Notes: generated by a model from the letters alone, not told the origin. A DNA stretch of 64,000 nucleotides from DATEPR01 sp036491115 (GCA_036491115.1 DASXCQ010000058.1:62001-126000); one strand, 5' to 3'; shown: positions 17,183 through 25,917, counted from the first letter of the stretch. Numbers and translations are program-made.

Positions 17183-19071
17183 GCGCGGACCGCCGTGCGG
17201 ATGTCGACCGGCGGTTTCGGTGCCGGCAAACCGGTTTCCGCCTCGCACCGAGCCAGGATCTCGGACAGTTCCGGCCCCATGTCGAACACGGCGACCTCGC
17301 CGCGTTCGGCGGCCAGGCGGGCGCGCAGGTCGCTGGTGGCCGACTCGTCCACGTCACCGGTCCCGGTGCACACCACGCCGTACCCGGAGGCCGCACCGGA
17401 CGCCGTCACCAGTCCGCGCACCACCTCCAGGGCGACCAGGGCCGGATCGCGCAGCAGCGGGTCGCCCCAGCCACCGCCGCCCCAGGTGACGAAGTGCAGC
17501 ACGTCGCCCGGCCCGACCGGCACGTCGTGGCACTTGCTGGGCAGCACCTGACGTTCGCCGGACGCCCGTTCGATCCACTTGGCGCCCCGCGCACCCGGCT
17601 TGCCGCCGTTCACGCCCCACGGGTAGGTGAGCCAGCGGTCGTCGTGGATGGCGATCGTGCCCGGCTGTTCGAAGTAGTACGCGACGTCCACGCCGTTGCC
17701 GCCCCGATGCAGTCCGGCGCCACCGGAGTCGGCGATCGTCGCCCATCGTTCGATCCGGAGTGGATAGTAGGATTCCATGTATTCGCAGGGGATGTTGACA
17801 AAGGATGGCCACAGCGAGTGGCCGTCCGGGCCGTCGCCGATGGGTCGGCCGGGGATGCCGCCGAAGCCGATCGAGTAGAGCTGGAACCACTCCCCATCGC
17901 GTGGCCCGTCGGTGTAGTGCCCGGAGTACATGAAGTGCGGCGACGACGAGAAGCCTGCCGCGTTGAGGATCTCCGGGTTCTTCTGCCCGAGCAGGCCGCC
18001 GAACAGGTCGAACACCCGTCCGATGCCGTGGTTGCGGCCGTTGAGCGCGGCCGGGAATCGGGGTTTCCAGAACGAGTCGTCCGGAATGGTCACATCGATC
18101 AGCGGGTAGAACCCGTCGTTCCACAGGATCTGCGGGTCGGCCACGGTGATCACGTAGATGCCGAAGAACATCCGGACCAGGTTCTCGTTGATGAAGTAGT
18201 TGACCGGGCCGTACGCCTGTGGTGCCGCCTCGCTGAAGTCCAGGTGCACCTTCTCGCCGTGCCGGGTGAGCTTCATCGTCAGCTTGTACGGGCCGTAGCC
18301 GCAGCCGTCGTCGCACACGTAGTCGCTGAACGACAGCGTCTCGCCGTCGGTGAACAGCATGGCGAGCAGCACCTTCATCGCCTGGAAGTTGCGTTCCAGC
18401 AACGCGTCCAGCGCGGACAGGTACACGTCCACGCCGAACCGGTCGCACAGCTCGGTCACCCGCCGGGCAGCCGTGGTGCACGCGGCGACCAGGCCGTTGA
18501 GGTCGGCGCGGTTCCACTCCGGCATCCGCACCTGGTTGAGGATGATGCCCAGGGCGACGTCGTTGAGTTCGCCGCCGTCGTAGAGCTTGAACGGCGGGAT
18601 GATCACACCCTCCTCGTAGATGGTGTGCGCGTCGGCCGGCATCGAGCACGGCGTCTTGCCGCCGACGTCGGACATGTGGCCGAACATCGACGACCAGCCG
18701 ACCACCCGGCCGTGGTGGTAGATCGGGACGACGATCAGCCAGTCGTTGGCGTGGCTGATCGCGGCGCCGCACGCGTACGGGTCGGAGGTCAACAGGATGT
18801 CGCCCTCGCCGATGGTGCCGCCGAAGTTGTCCAGGAAGTCGGGCACGGACAGTCCGAACTGGCCGACGACCATCTTCCCGCTCGGGTCGGCGATCAGCGG
18901 GAACTCGTCGTGCTGCTCCCGGATGCCCGGTGACAGGGCGGTGCGGAACAGCACCTCGTCCATCTCGTAGCGTGCGTTGCGCAGCGCGTTCTCGATGATG
19001 TCCAGGGTGACCGGGTCGACGTCGACCTTCGCCACGGGCCCGGTCGCGGTCTGCAGGATCTCGGCCATCAT
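17179..19071 (-). CDS. hyuB: Hydantoinase B / oxoprolinase family protein
   Basis: 630 residues. The family pattern is continuous: LDIIENALRNARYEMDEVLFRTALSPGIREQHDEFPLI, FGLSVPDFLDNFGG, DILLTSDPYACGAAISHANDW, FGHMSDVGGKTPCSMPADAHTIYEEGVIIPPFKLYDGG and SGGAGLHRGGNGV. Together with HyuA it forms an ATP-dependent cyclic amide hydrolase (hydantoin, N-methylhydantoin, 5-oxoproline) or a related carboxylase such as acetone/acetophenone carboxylase. Its ATG overlaps the HyuA stop (ATGA), and its own stop overlaps the amidohydrolase start. Confidence 0.9.
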   Translation of the reverse strand: MMAEILQTATGPVAKVDVDPVTLDIIENALRNARYEMDEVLFRTALSPGIREQHDEFPLIADPSGKMVVGQFGLSVPDFLDNFGGTIGEGDILLTSDPYACGAAISHANDWLIVVPIYHHGRVVGWSSMFGHMSDVGGKTPCSMPADAHTIYEEGVIIPPFKLYDGGELNDVALGIILNQVRMPEWNRADLNGLVAACTTAARRVTELCDRFGVDVYLSALDALLERNFQAMKVLLAMLFTDGETLSFSDYVCDDGCGYGPYKLTMKLTRHGEKVHLDFSEAAPQAYGPVNYFINENLVRMFFGIYVITVADPQILWNDGFYPLIDVTIPDDSFWKPRFPAALNGRNHGIGRVFDLFGGLLGQKNPEILNAAGFSSSPHFMYSGHYTDGPRDGEWFQLYSIGFGGIPGRPIGDGPDGHSLWPSFVNIPCEYMESYYPLRIERWATIADSGGAGLHRGGNGVDVAYYFEQPGTIAIHDDRWLTYPWGVNGGKPGARGAKWIERASGERQVLPSKCHDVPVGPGDVLHFVTWGGGGWGDPLLRDPALVALEVVRGLVTASGAASGYGVVCTGTGDVDESATSDLRARLAAERGEVAVFDMGPELSEILARCEAETGLPAPKPPVDIRTAVRA

Positions 19072-21128
19072 TCCTCCACGGGGCGAATCAGGATGCTGCC
19101 ACTGGGATGCACGGTCGCGGCGTGACCGGAGAGCACGAGGGTGGTGGAGTCCATCTCGACCACGACCGCCGGGCCGGGGACGACGTTCCCGGCGAGCAGC
19201 TTGTCCCGGTCGTAGATGGCGGCGGACACGAACCGCCCGTCCATCCAGACCTCGGTCTCGCGCAGCAGCGCCTGGCTCGGGTCGGCGGTGCCCTCGTCCA
19301 GGGTGCGCCAGGCGACCTCCGGCCGGGGTCCGCTGACCGTGACGCGCAGGTTGATCACCTCGCGCTCGTTGGTGAGCAGGAACGAGAACAGTCGCTTGTG
19401 CTCCGCGTCGAACGCGGCGCCGAGTTCGGCGAGCAGGTCGCCGCCGGCCAGCATGCCGGCGGTGAGTTCGATCGGGATCTCGAAGCCCTGGCCGTGGTAG
19501 CGCAGGTCGACCTGGTAGCGGGTGGTCTGCTGGTCGGTCGGCACACCCTCTCTGGCCAGCCGCTCACCCGCGGTGGCGGCCAGATCGGCCAGCACCGAGC
19601 GCAGTTCCGCGTCGTCCAGTTCGCCGAACGCCCGCACCATGGTCCTGGCGCTCTCGTCGCGCAGGCACGTCGTGGCGTCGCCGTACGCGCACAGCACACC
19701 GGGTGACGGCGGCACGATCACCGGCCATGAACCGGTCAGCCTGCCCAACGCGTTGGCGTGCAACGGACCGGCGCCGCCGAACGACACCAGCGCGAAGTCC
19801 CGCGGGTCGAACCCCTGCTGGACGCTGACCAGCCGCAGCGCGCCGAACATGTTCTCGTTGACGATGTCGACGATCCCGGCGGCGGCCGCCTCGACCGACG
19901 GCAGGCCCATCGCCTCCGCGATCGTGGCCACCGCCTTCCGGCTGGCCTCGACGTCCAGCGCGATCTCACCGCCGGCCAGTTCGCCGGGCAGGTAGCCGAG
20001 CACGACGTTGGCGTCGGTGACGGTCGGGTCGGTGCCGCCCGTCCCGTACGCGGCGGGGCCGGGCACCGCACCGGCGGACTGCGGACCGACGCGCAACGCC
20101 CTGGTCAGTTCGGGCACATGGGCGATCGAACCGCCGCCCGCGCCGACCGTCCGCACGTCGACGCTGGTGGCCCGCACCGCTAGGTCGCCGACCTTGGTGT
20201 CCCTGCCGATCCTGGGCTGGCCGCCCAGCACCAGGGCGACGTCGGTGGACGTGCCGCCCATGTCGAACGTGAGGAAGTCGGCGAATCCGGTCTGCTCGGC
20301 GAACCACGCGGCACCGGTGACCCCGCCGGCCGGCCCGGACAGCAGCAGTGACACCGGGTCGGCCGCCGCCTTGCCGGCCTGCATCAGCCCGCCGTCACTG
20401 CGCAGAATGGACAGTGGTGCCTGGATGCCGTTGTCCCGCAAAGACTTGTCCAGGTTGGACACGTAGCGCGCGACCTCCGGCTGGACGTAGCTGTTGGCCA
20501 CCGTGGTGACCGTGCGCTCGTACTCGCGCATCTCCGGCAGCACATGGCTGGACAGCGACACCGGAATGCCGTGCAGTTCCTCGGCGGCCAGCGTGGCAAC
20601 GGCCAGTTCGTGTGCGTCGTTGGCGTAGGAGTTGATCAGCGAGATCGTCAGGGCCTCGATGCCGGCGCCGGCCAGCTTGCGCAGCGCCGCCCTGGCCTGC
20701 TGCTCGTCCACCGGCGCCACCTCGGAGCCGTCGGCCGCGATCCGGCCCAGCACCTCGACGGTGTGTTCCAGCTTGGCCAGCGGTTCCGGCTTGGGCCAGA
20801 TGATCCAGCCGGCCAGCCCGCCGGGCACGTAGGACCGGGCGATCTGCAGCACCTGCCCGAAGCCGCTGGTGGTCACCAGGCCGACGCGGGCGCCCTTGCC
20901 CTGCAGGATCGCGTTGGTGGCGACGGTGGTGCCGTGCAACACCTGGCCCACCTCGGCGAGCTCGATCCCGGCGTCCCGGCACACCTTGCGGATGCCGTTG
21001 AGCACGCCGACGGACTGGTCGCTCGGGGTGGACGGGGTCTTGGCGCGGTAGGTGGTGCCGGTGTCCTCCGCGAGCAGGAGCACGTCGGTGAACGTGCCTC
21101 CCACGTCGACACCGAGGCGGTATCGCAT
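19068..21128 (-). CDS. hyuA: Hydantoinase A / oxoprolinase family protein
   Basis: 686 residues, normal for the family. The start is the ATG after GGGAGGC; longer frames upstream are not supported. Actin-like ATPase motifs are visible: LGVDVGGTFTDVLLL at the N-terminus, HGTTVATNAILQGKGARVGLVTT, and LTFDMGGTSTDVALV in the middle. ENMFGALRLVSVQQGFDPRDFALVSFGGAGPLHA is the family signature. It would phosphorylate or activate the cyclic substrate with ATP. Second gene after the CoA-transferase, 29 bases apart. Confidence 0.92.
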   Translation of the reverse strand: MRYRLGVDVGGTFTDVLLLAEDTGTTYRAKTPSTPSDQSVGVLNGIRKVCRDAGIELAEVGQVLHGTTVATNAILQGKGARVGLVTTSGFGQVLQIARSYVPGGLAGWIIWPKPEPLAKLEHTVEVLGRIAADGSEVAPVDEQQARAALRKLAGAGIEALTISLINSYANDAHELAVATLAAEELHGIPVSLSSHVLPEMREYERTVTTVANSYVQPEVARYVSNLDKSLRDNGIQAPLSILRSDGGLMQAGKAAADPVSLLLSGPAGGVTGAAWFAEQTGFADFLTFDMGGTSTDVALVLGGQPRIGRDTKVGDLAVRATSVDVRTVGAGGGSIAHVPELTRALRVGPQSAGAVPGPAAYGTGGTDPTVTDANVVLGYLPGELAGGEIALDVEASRKAVATIAEAMGLPSVEAAAAGIVDIVNENMFGALRLVSVQQGFDPRDFALVSFGGAGPLHANALGRLTGSWPVIVPPSPGVLCAYGDATTCLRDESARTMVRAFGELDDAELRSVLADLAATAGERLAREGVPTDQQTTRYQVDLRYHGQGFEIPIELTAGMLAGGDLLAELGAAFDAEHKRLFSFLLTNEREVINLRVTVSGPRPEVAWRTLDEGTADPSQALLRETEVWMDGRFVSAAIYDRDKLLAGNVVPGPAVVVEMDSTTLVLSGHAATVHPSGSILIRPVEE

Positions 21129-21157
21129 GCTGCCTCCCTGGGAAGGGTGAGCGCCGG

Positions 21158-22357
21158 TCAGATGACGCCGCGCTCGGCCAGTGCGGCCATTTCGTGCTCG
21201 TTGATGCCCAGCAGGCCGCCGTAGACGTCGGCGTTGTGCTCGCCGAGCGTCGGGCCGACATGGCGGACCCGACCCGGTGTGTCGCTCAGTTGGGGAAACA
21301 CGTTGTGCATCGGCAGTTCGCCGAAGTCGGGGTGGACCAGGCGGACGATCGCCTCCCTGGCCTTGAAGTGCGGGTCGGCGAACATGTCCCGCGCGGTGTA
21401 GATCCGCCCGGCCGGGACGCCCGCGTCGTGCAGGGTGGCCAGCAGGTCGTCGGTGGCGATGCCGGCGGTCCAGTCGGCGATCAGGTCGTCCAGCTCGGTC
21501 ATGTTGACGCCGCGCGACGCATGCGACGAGTACCGGTCGTCGGTGGCCAGTGCCGGCCTGCCCATCGCGGTGACCAGCCGGCCGAACACGGTGTCCTGGT
21601 TGGCCGCGATCAGCACCATCTCGCCGCCCAGCGTCGGATAGACGTTGCTGGGCGCCACGTTCGGCAACACAGAGCCGGTGCGCTCGCGCTGGTAGCCACC
21701 GATCTCCCACTCCGGCAGCAGCGACTCCATCATGCCCAGCACGGCCTCGTAGATCGCCGAGTCGACAACCTGGCCGCGGCCGGTGCTGGTGCGGTGGTGG
21801 ATCGCGGCGAGCGCGCCGACGGTGGCGAACACTGCGGCCAGCGAGTCGCCGAGCGAGATGCCGGCGCGGGTCGGCGGGTTGCTCGGATCGCCCATCACGT
21901 AACGGATCCCGCCCATGGCCTCGCCGACCGAGCCGAAGCCGGCGCGCGATGCGTACGGCCCGGTCTGGCCGTAACCGGTGACCCGCACCAGGACCAGGCC
22001 GGGGTTGCCGGCCGACAGCCGGTCGTAGCCCATGTCCCAGCGTTCCAGGGTGCCCGGCCGGAAGTTCTCCACGACGATGTCGGCGCGGTCGATGATGCGC
22101 CGGGCCAGGTCCTGGCCCTCCGGGCCGCGCAGGTCGCACGTGACCGACTTCTTGTTGCGCGCCACCACCGGCCACCACAGCGACTTGCCGTGCGGCTTCT
22201 CCCTGCCCCACTGGCGCATCGGGTCGCCCGTGCCGGGCGCCTCCAGCTTGATCACCTCGGCGCCGAAGTCGCCGAGCAGCTGCCCGCAGAACGGTCCGGC
22301 GAGCAGTTGGCCCATCTCCACGACCCGCAGGTCGGCCAGCGGTCCGGCAGGTGGCAT
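21158..22357 (-). CDS. CaiB/BaiF (class III) CoA-transferase family protein
   Basis: 399 residues, standard length. N-terminal LRVVEMGQLLAGPFCGQLLGDFGAEVIKLEAPGTGDPMRQWG and NKKSVTCDLRGPEGQDLARRIIDRADIVVENFRPGTLERWDMGYD are diagnostic. The Asp in AGISLGDSLAAVFA aligns with the catalytic aspartate that forms the acyl anhydride. It moves CoA between an acyl-CoA donor and a carboxylic acid. It is first after the regulator (5-base gap), so it probably activates the acid handled in this operon. Confidence 0.92.
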   Translation of the reverse strand: MPPAGPLADLRVVEMGQLLAGPFCGQLLGDFGAEVIKLEAPGTGDPMRQWGREKPHGKSLWWPVVARNKKSVTCDLRGPEGQDLARRIIDRADIVVENFRPGTLERWDMGYDRLSAGNPGLVLVRVTGYGQTGPYASRAGFGSVGEAMGGIRYVMGDPSNPPTRAGISLGDSLAAVFATVGALAAIHHRTSTGRGQVVDSAIYEAVLGMMESLLPEWEIGGYQRERTGSVLPNVAPSNVYPTLGGEMVLIAANQDTVFGRLVTAMGRPALATDDRYSSHASRGVNMTELDDLIADWTAGIATDDLLATLHDAGVPAGRIYTARDMFADPHFKAREAIVRLVHPDFGELPMHNVFPQLSDTPGRVRHVGPTLGEHNADVYGGLLGINEHEMAALAERGVI

Positions 22358-22362
22358 CGGCT

Positions 22363-23022
22363 CTACCTCGTTTCCGTTTCGGCGGCCGCCGACCGCAGCA
22401 GGACGGCCTTGGCGGCGAGCACGTGCGAGCGCATCACCGACTGCGCCCACAGGCCGTCGCCGGCCCGCAGGGCGGCGACCAGTTCGCGGTGGTGGGCGCA
22501 GCTGCGGGCCAGGTCGGCGGCGGAGTACCGGTGGAAGGTGCGCACCACGAGCGGCAGTTGGACGACGGCGTTGAGCATGGTGACCAGGCGGGTGCTCGCG
22601 GCTGCCGCCCGGACCAGGCCGTGGAACTCGGCGTTGCACTCGGTGACCCGGTCCAGGTCCTGGGCGGCGCCGGGGCCCGCCGCACGGTCCATCAGGTCGC
22701 ACAGCTCCGCCATGCGGTCCACGTCCTTGGGCTCGATCCGGCCGGCCGCGCGGTCGGCGGCGAACGCCTCCAGCATGGCGCGCAGGTCGTAGATCTCCTC
22801 CAGGTCGGCGGCCGTCCACTCGGTGACCCTGGCGCCGCGGTGCGGCAGCACCTCGACCAGGCCCTCCATCTCCAGCTGGCGCAGCGCCTCGCGGACCGGG
22901 GTGCGGCTGGTCTCGGTGAGCTCGGCCAGTTCGGCCTCGCCGAGGCGCTCGCCGGGCTCGTGGCGACCGGCGAGGATGCCGTCCCTGATCAGGGAGTAGG
23001 CGTGGTCGACGGCTCGAACCAC
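22363..23022 (-). CDS. GntR/FadR family transcriptional regulator
   Basis: 219 residues from GTG with AGGAGG upstream. Winged helix: LIRDGILAGRHEPGERLGEAELAELTETSRTPVREALRQLEMEGLVEVLPHRGARV. The C-terminal FCD domain (DLEEIYDLRAMLEAFAADRAA, FHGLVRAAAASTRL, HHRELVAALRAGD) has the His/Asp pattern of the metal-containing FCD group. It heads the CoA-transferase/hydantoinase operon, and matching palindromes lie just upstream, so autoregulation and control of the divergent lyase gene are likely. Confidence 0.92.
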   Translation of the reverse strand: MVRAVDHAYSLIRDGILAGRHEPGERLGEAELAELTETSRTPVREALRQLEMEGLVEVLPHRGARVTEWTAADLEEIYDLRAMLEAFAADRAAGRIEPKDVDRMAELCDLMDRAAGPGAAQDLDRVTECNAEFHGLVRAAAASTRLVTMLNAVVQLPLVVRTFHRYSAADLARSCAHHRELVAALRAGDGLWAQSVMRSHVLAAKAVLLRSAAAETETR

Positions 23023-23040
23023 CAGGCACCTCCTGGACGT

Positions 23041-23054
23041 GATTGCACGCAATC
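23041..23054. promoter_or_regulatory. Palindromic operator, regulator-proximal
   Basis: GATTGCACGCAATC is a perfect palindrome containing TTGCACGCAA. It shares the core TTGCAYRCAA with the lyase-proximal site, and CTTGACACAAG (23070-23080) between them is a related inverted repeat. This is typical of FadR-family operators. Confidence 0.7.
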
Positions 23055-23113
23055 TAGCGATCCTGTCTACTTGACACAAGAGTTGTCCCAGGTGAACTCT
23101 GGACACACGACGA

Positions 23114-23127
23114 ACTTGCATACAAGT
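23114..23127. promoter_or_regulatory. Palindromic operator, lyase-proximal
   Basis: ACTTGCATACAAGT is a palindrome with core TTGCATACAA; only the two central bases differ from the regulator-proximal core. It ends one base before the GGAGG ribosome site of the lyase gene, so a bound regulator would block that transcript. Confidence 0.72.
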
Positions 23128-23137
23128 GGAGGATCTG

Positions 23138-24031
23138 GTGGCCCAGGTCGGCATCGTCGAGGTGGCCCCGAGGGACGGGCTGCAGAACGAGGACGTGCTG
23201 CTGTCCGTCGAGGACAAGATCGGGCTGATCGAGCGGGCCGTGGCCGCCGGACTGCGCCGGATCGAGGCGGTCAGCTTCGTCAACCCGAAACGGGTGCCGC
23301 AGATGGCGGGCGCGGAGGAGGTCATGGCGGGCGTCTCGCGCGACGCCGCGGTCTCCTACGCCGGGCTGGTGCTCAACCAGCGCGGCCTGGACCGTGCGCT
23401 GGCCGCCGGTGTGGACGAGATCAACGTCGTCGTGGTGGCCACCGACGAGTTCAGCAGGCGCAACCAGGGCTGCACGGTCGACGAGGGACTGCTGGCGTGG
23501 GAGCGGATCGCGGCCGACGCGCGGGCCGCCGGTGTGTTCGCCAGTGTCACGGTGGCGGCCGCGTTCGGGTGTCCGTTCGAGGGTGAGGTGCCGGCGGACC
23601 ACGTGCTGGAGCTGGTGCGCCGGGTCGCGGCGGCGGGTCCGGACGAGATCGCGCTGGCGGACACCATCGGCGTCGGCGTGCCGGCCCAGGTGCGCACCCT
23701 GCTGACCGGCGCCGCGGCCGTGGCGCCGGGCGTGCCGCTGCGCTGCCACTTCCACAACACGCGGAACACCGGCTACGCCAACGCCGGCGCTGCCCTCGAC
23801 TGTGGCGTGGCGGCGCTGGATGCCAGCATCGGCGGGGTCGGCGGCTGCCCGTTCGCCCCGGCGGCCACCGGCAACATCGCCACCGAGGACCTGCTCTACG
23901 CCCTGGACCGCAGCGACGTCACCACCGGCGCCCGGCTGACCGAGGTCATCGACACGGCCGCCTGGCTGGCCGGGAAACTCGGCAAGCCCAGTCCCGCGCT
24001 ACTCGGCAGGGCGGGCCCGTTCCCCGGTTGA
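23138..24031 (+). CDS. Hydroxymethylglutaryl-CoA lyase-like enzyme
   Basis: 297 residues. The GTG at 23138 is preferred because GGAGG (23128-23132) lies five bases before it; an earlier GTG at 23126 would overlap that site. HMGL-like TIM-barrel residues are present: Asp13 in VAPRDGLQNE, metal ligands His204 and His206 in LRCHFHNTRNTGYAN, and Cys237 in GGVGGCPFAPAATGN. It cleaves 3-hydroxy-3-methylglutaryl-CoA-type esters into acetyl-CoA (or pyruvate) and an acid or ketone. It is divergent from, and co-regulated with, the CoA-transferase operon. Confidence 0.9.
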   Translation: MAQVGIVEVAPRDGLQNEDVLLSVEDKIGLIERAVAAGLRRIEAVSFVNPKRVPQMAGAEEVMAGVSRDAAVSYAGLVLNQRGLDRALAAGVDEINVVVVATDEFSRRNQGCTVDEGLLAWERIAADARAAGVFASVTVAAAFGCPFEGEVPADHVLELVRRVAAAGPDEIALADTIGVGVPAQVRTLLTGAAAVAPGVPLRCHFHNTRNTGYANAGAALDCGVAALDASIGGVGGCPFAPAATGNIATEDLLYALDRSDVTTGARLTEVIDTAAWLAGKLGKPSPALLGRAGPFPG

Positions 24032-24751
24032 TCACCCGGTCGACACCAGCCGGGCGCCGCCGTCGGTCTCGATGACGGTGCCGGTGATGTTCGGGTTGGT
24101 CGCGGCCGTGACGACCACGTCGGCGATGTCGTCCGCGGTCGCGATGCGCCGGGCGGGCAACGCCTCGGCCGCGCCGGCGAAGTAGGCGCGGCGGGCCGGT
24201 TCCGGGCACCCGGACCACCACGGGGTGTCCACCACACCGGGCGACACGGCGTTGACCCTGATCGGTGCCAGCTCGACGGCCAGCGGCCGCACCATCGCCT
24301 CGACCGCGCCGTTGATCGCGGCGATGCCTGCCGTGCCGGGCATCCCGGCGCGGGCGGTGATCGCGCCGAGCAGGGTGATCGAACCGGTCGGCGGGATGTG
24401 CGGCAGCACGGCCTGGACGGTCGTGATGTGACCCCAGAACTTGGCGTCGAACGCGCGGCGGAGCACGGCCAGGTCCAGATCGGCGATCGGGCCCGGTCCG
24501 TCGCTGCCGCTGAGCGTGACGATCAGCCGGTCGACGGTGCCGATCGCGTCGGCCACGGCGGCGATCGCGTCCCGGTCGGCGCCGTCGGCGCGGTGGCCGA
24601 TCAGCTGGGGATCCGACTCGGCGACCGCGGCCAGCCGCTGCTCGGTGCGGCCGACGACGTGGACGGTGACACCCCGGTCGTGCAGGCGGCGCGCGGTGGC
24701 CAGCCCGATGCCCGACGTTCCCCCGACGATCAGGGCAGTGCGCTCGCTCAT
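24032..24751 (-). CDS. Atypical SDR family oxidoreductase
   Basis: 239 residues from ATG with GGAGGAGAT upstream. The cofactor loop is intact (VGGTSGIGLATARRL), but VTLSGSDG replaces NNAG and the active site reads GTAGIAAINGAVEA, with no Tyr or Lys of YxxxK. LAPIRVNAVSPGVVDTPWW follows as usual. The gene is similar in plan to the SDR at 14166. It faces a TetR gene across a perfect palindrome and is presumably its target. Its TGA stop abuts that of the lyase gene as TGATCA. Confidence 0.85.
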   Translation of the reverse strand: MSERTALIVGGTSGIGLATARRLHDRGVTVHVVGRTEQRLAAVAESDPQLIGHRADGADRDAIAAVADAIGTVDRLIVTLSGSDGPGPIADLDLAVLRRAFDAKFWGHITTVQAVLPHIPPTGSITLLGAITARAGMPGTAGIAAINGAVEAMVRPLAVELAPIRVNAVSPGVVDTPWWSGCPEPARRAYFAGAAEALPARRIATADDIADVVVTAATNPNITGTVIETDGGARLVSTG

Positions 24752-24768
24752 GGCGATCTCCTCCTATT

Positions 24769-24792
24769 TCGAACCGATACGTCTCGGTTCGA
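24769..24792. promoter_or_regulatory. TetR operator between SDR and TetR genes
   Basis: Inverted repeat TCGAACCGA, six bases, TCGGTTCGA: nine perfectly paired bases per arm. It is the only strong palindrome in the 62-bp divergent intergene, and overlaps the likely promoters of both genes. Confidence 0.8.
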
Positions 24793-24813
24793 TTTACGCT
24801 AGCATGAGCCGTG

Positions 24814-25404
24814 ATGAGCGACCACCCCGTTCCCAGCCGACCCGGCCGCAGGCGCAGCGAGGCCAGCCGCACCGCGATCCTCACCGCGGCGCTCGAACTG
24901 GTCGCCGACGTCGGCTACGCCGGGCTGACCGTCGAGGGCATCGCCGCACGCTCCGGCGCCGGCAAGCAGACGGTCTACCGCTGGTGGCCGTCCAAGGCCG
25001 ACGTGCTGCTGGATGCCTTGGCCACCAAGGCAGACCTGCACATCCCGATCGCGGACACCGGCTCCTACGCAGGCGACCTGCGGGCGTTCCTCGCCGCCAG
25101 CTTCGCGATGGGCAGGGTGACACCGGTGATCGACGTGCTGCGTGCGCTGATGGCGCAGGCGCAGATCGACGCCGAGTTCGGCGAGCGCTTCCGGACCGGG
25201 TTCCTGCACCGGCGGCGGGACGCGCTGAGCGCGATCACGGCCCGCGCCCGGGACCGGGGTGATCTGCCGGCGACCGTCCCTGACGACACGGTCGCGGACG
25301 TCGTGTTCGGCGTCATCTGGTATCGCCTGCTCGCCACCGACCGCTACCTGGACGAGGGCCTCACCGGCGAGCTCGTGGCCCTACTTTCGTCCGATGTGGA
25401 CTGA
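24814..25404 (+). CDS. TetR family transcriptional regulator
   Basis: 196 residues from ATG 24814 (a GTG lies one codon earlier). HTH: RRSEASRTAILTAALELVADVGYAGLTVEGIAARSGAGKQTVYRWWPSKADVLLDAL, the TetR_N/AcrR form, with the C-terminal TetR_C_16-like helix bundle. No Shine-Dalgarno is visible, so the mRNA may be leaderless. Expected to repress itself and the divergent SDR through the palindrome at 24769. Confidence 0.92.
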   Translation: MSDHPVPSRPGRRRSEASRTAILTAALELVADVGYAGLTVEGIAARSGAGKQTVYRWWPSKADVLLDALATKADLHIPIADTGSYAGDLRAFLAASFAMGRVTPVIDVLRALMAQAQIDAEFGERFRTGFLHRRRDALSAITARARDRGDLPATVPDDTVADVVFGVIWYRLLATDRYLDEGLTGELVALLSSDVD

Positions 25405-25917
25405 TCAGGGCCTGGTGGCGAGAATGCTCACGCGGTAGCGGGCGAGCTTGGCCAAGCCGAGCAGCTCGTCGGCGCGGGCGGTGGGCAGGACGACGAGCGG
25501 GTAGCAGTCCGAGTCGATGTCCAGCGAGGCCAGGGTGACGTTCCCCTCCCGCAGGTGATCGCCGCTGACCTTCAGGAACCGCTCGGTGCGCAGGTAGATG
25601 TCGGGCTCGGTCATCCAGTCCCAGCCGTCCCGCGGGGTGGTCTCCAGGCCGCGCAGCATGCGGACGATCTCGTCCGGGTTCTCCCGCCAGTCGACCTCGG
25701 CGAGCAGGTGGTGGTCGGCGAGCGCGTTGACCAGCGCGATCCACGGGAGGATGCGGATCGGTTCGGTGATGCCGCGGTTGGCCAGCCGCCTGGCGTGGCG
25801 CCGCACGAACGCAAGCGGGTCGTCGTGCGCGGCGGCGGCCTGCTCGGCCACGACCGGCCGGTCCGGGGCGAGCATGGCGGCCACGGCGACCAGGGCGTCT
25901 CGGGCGGTCATCGACAC
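25405..25917 (-). CDS. DUF6630-like protein
   Basis: 170 residues from GTG with AGGAGG five bases upstream. The sequence (LVAVAAMLAPDRPVVAEQAAAAHDDP, LANRGITEPIRILPWIALVNAL, SLDIDSDCYPLVVLP) matches what I recall of the DUF6630 family, whose function is not known. No signal peptide, membrane span or catalytic motif is evident. Its stop abuts that of the TetR gene (palindrome TGATCA, 25402-25407), so the two genes converge with no spacer. Confidence 0.65.
   Translation of the reverse strand: MSMTARDALVAVAAMLAPDRPVVAEQAAAAHDDPLAFVRRHARRLANRGITEPIRILPWIALVNALADHHLLAEVDWRENPDEIVRMLRGLETTPRDGWDWMTEPDIYLRTERFLKVSGDHLREGNVTLASLDIDSDCYPLVVLPTARADELLGLAKLARYRVSILATRP

Noticed and set aside
21158..22792. 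Long plus-strand frames opposite the CoA-transferase and hydantoinase genes
   Set aside because: Antisense shadows of well-supported genes; no ribosome sites or family motifs.
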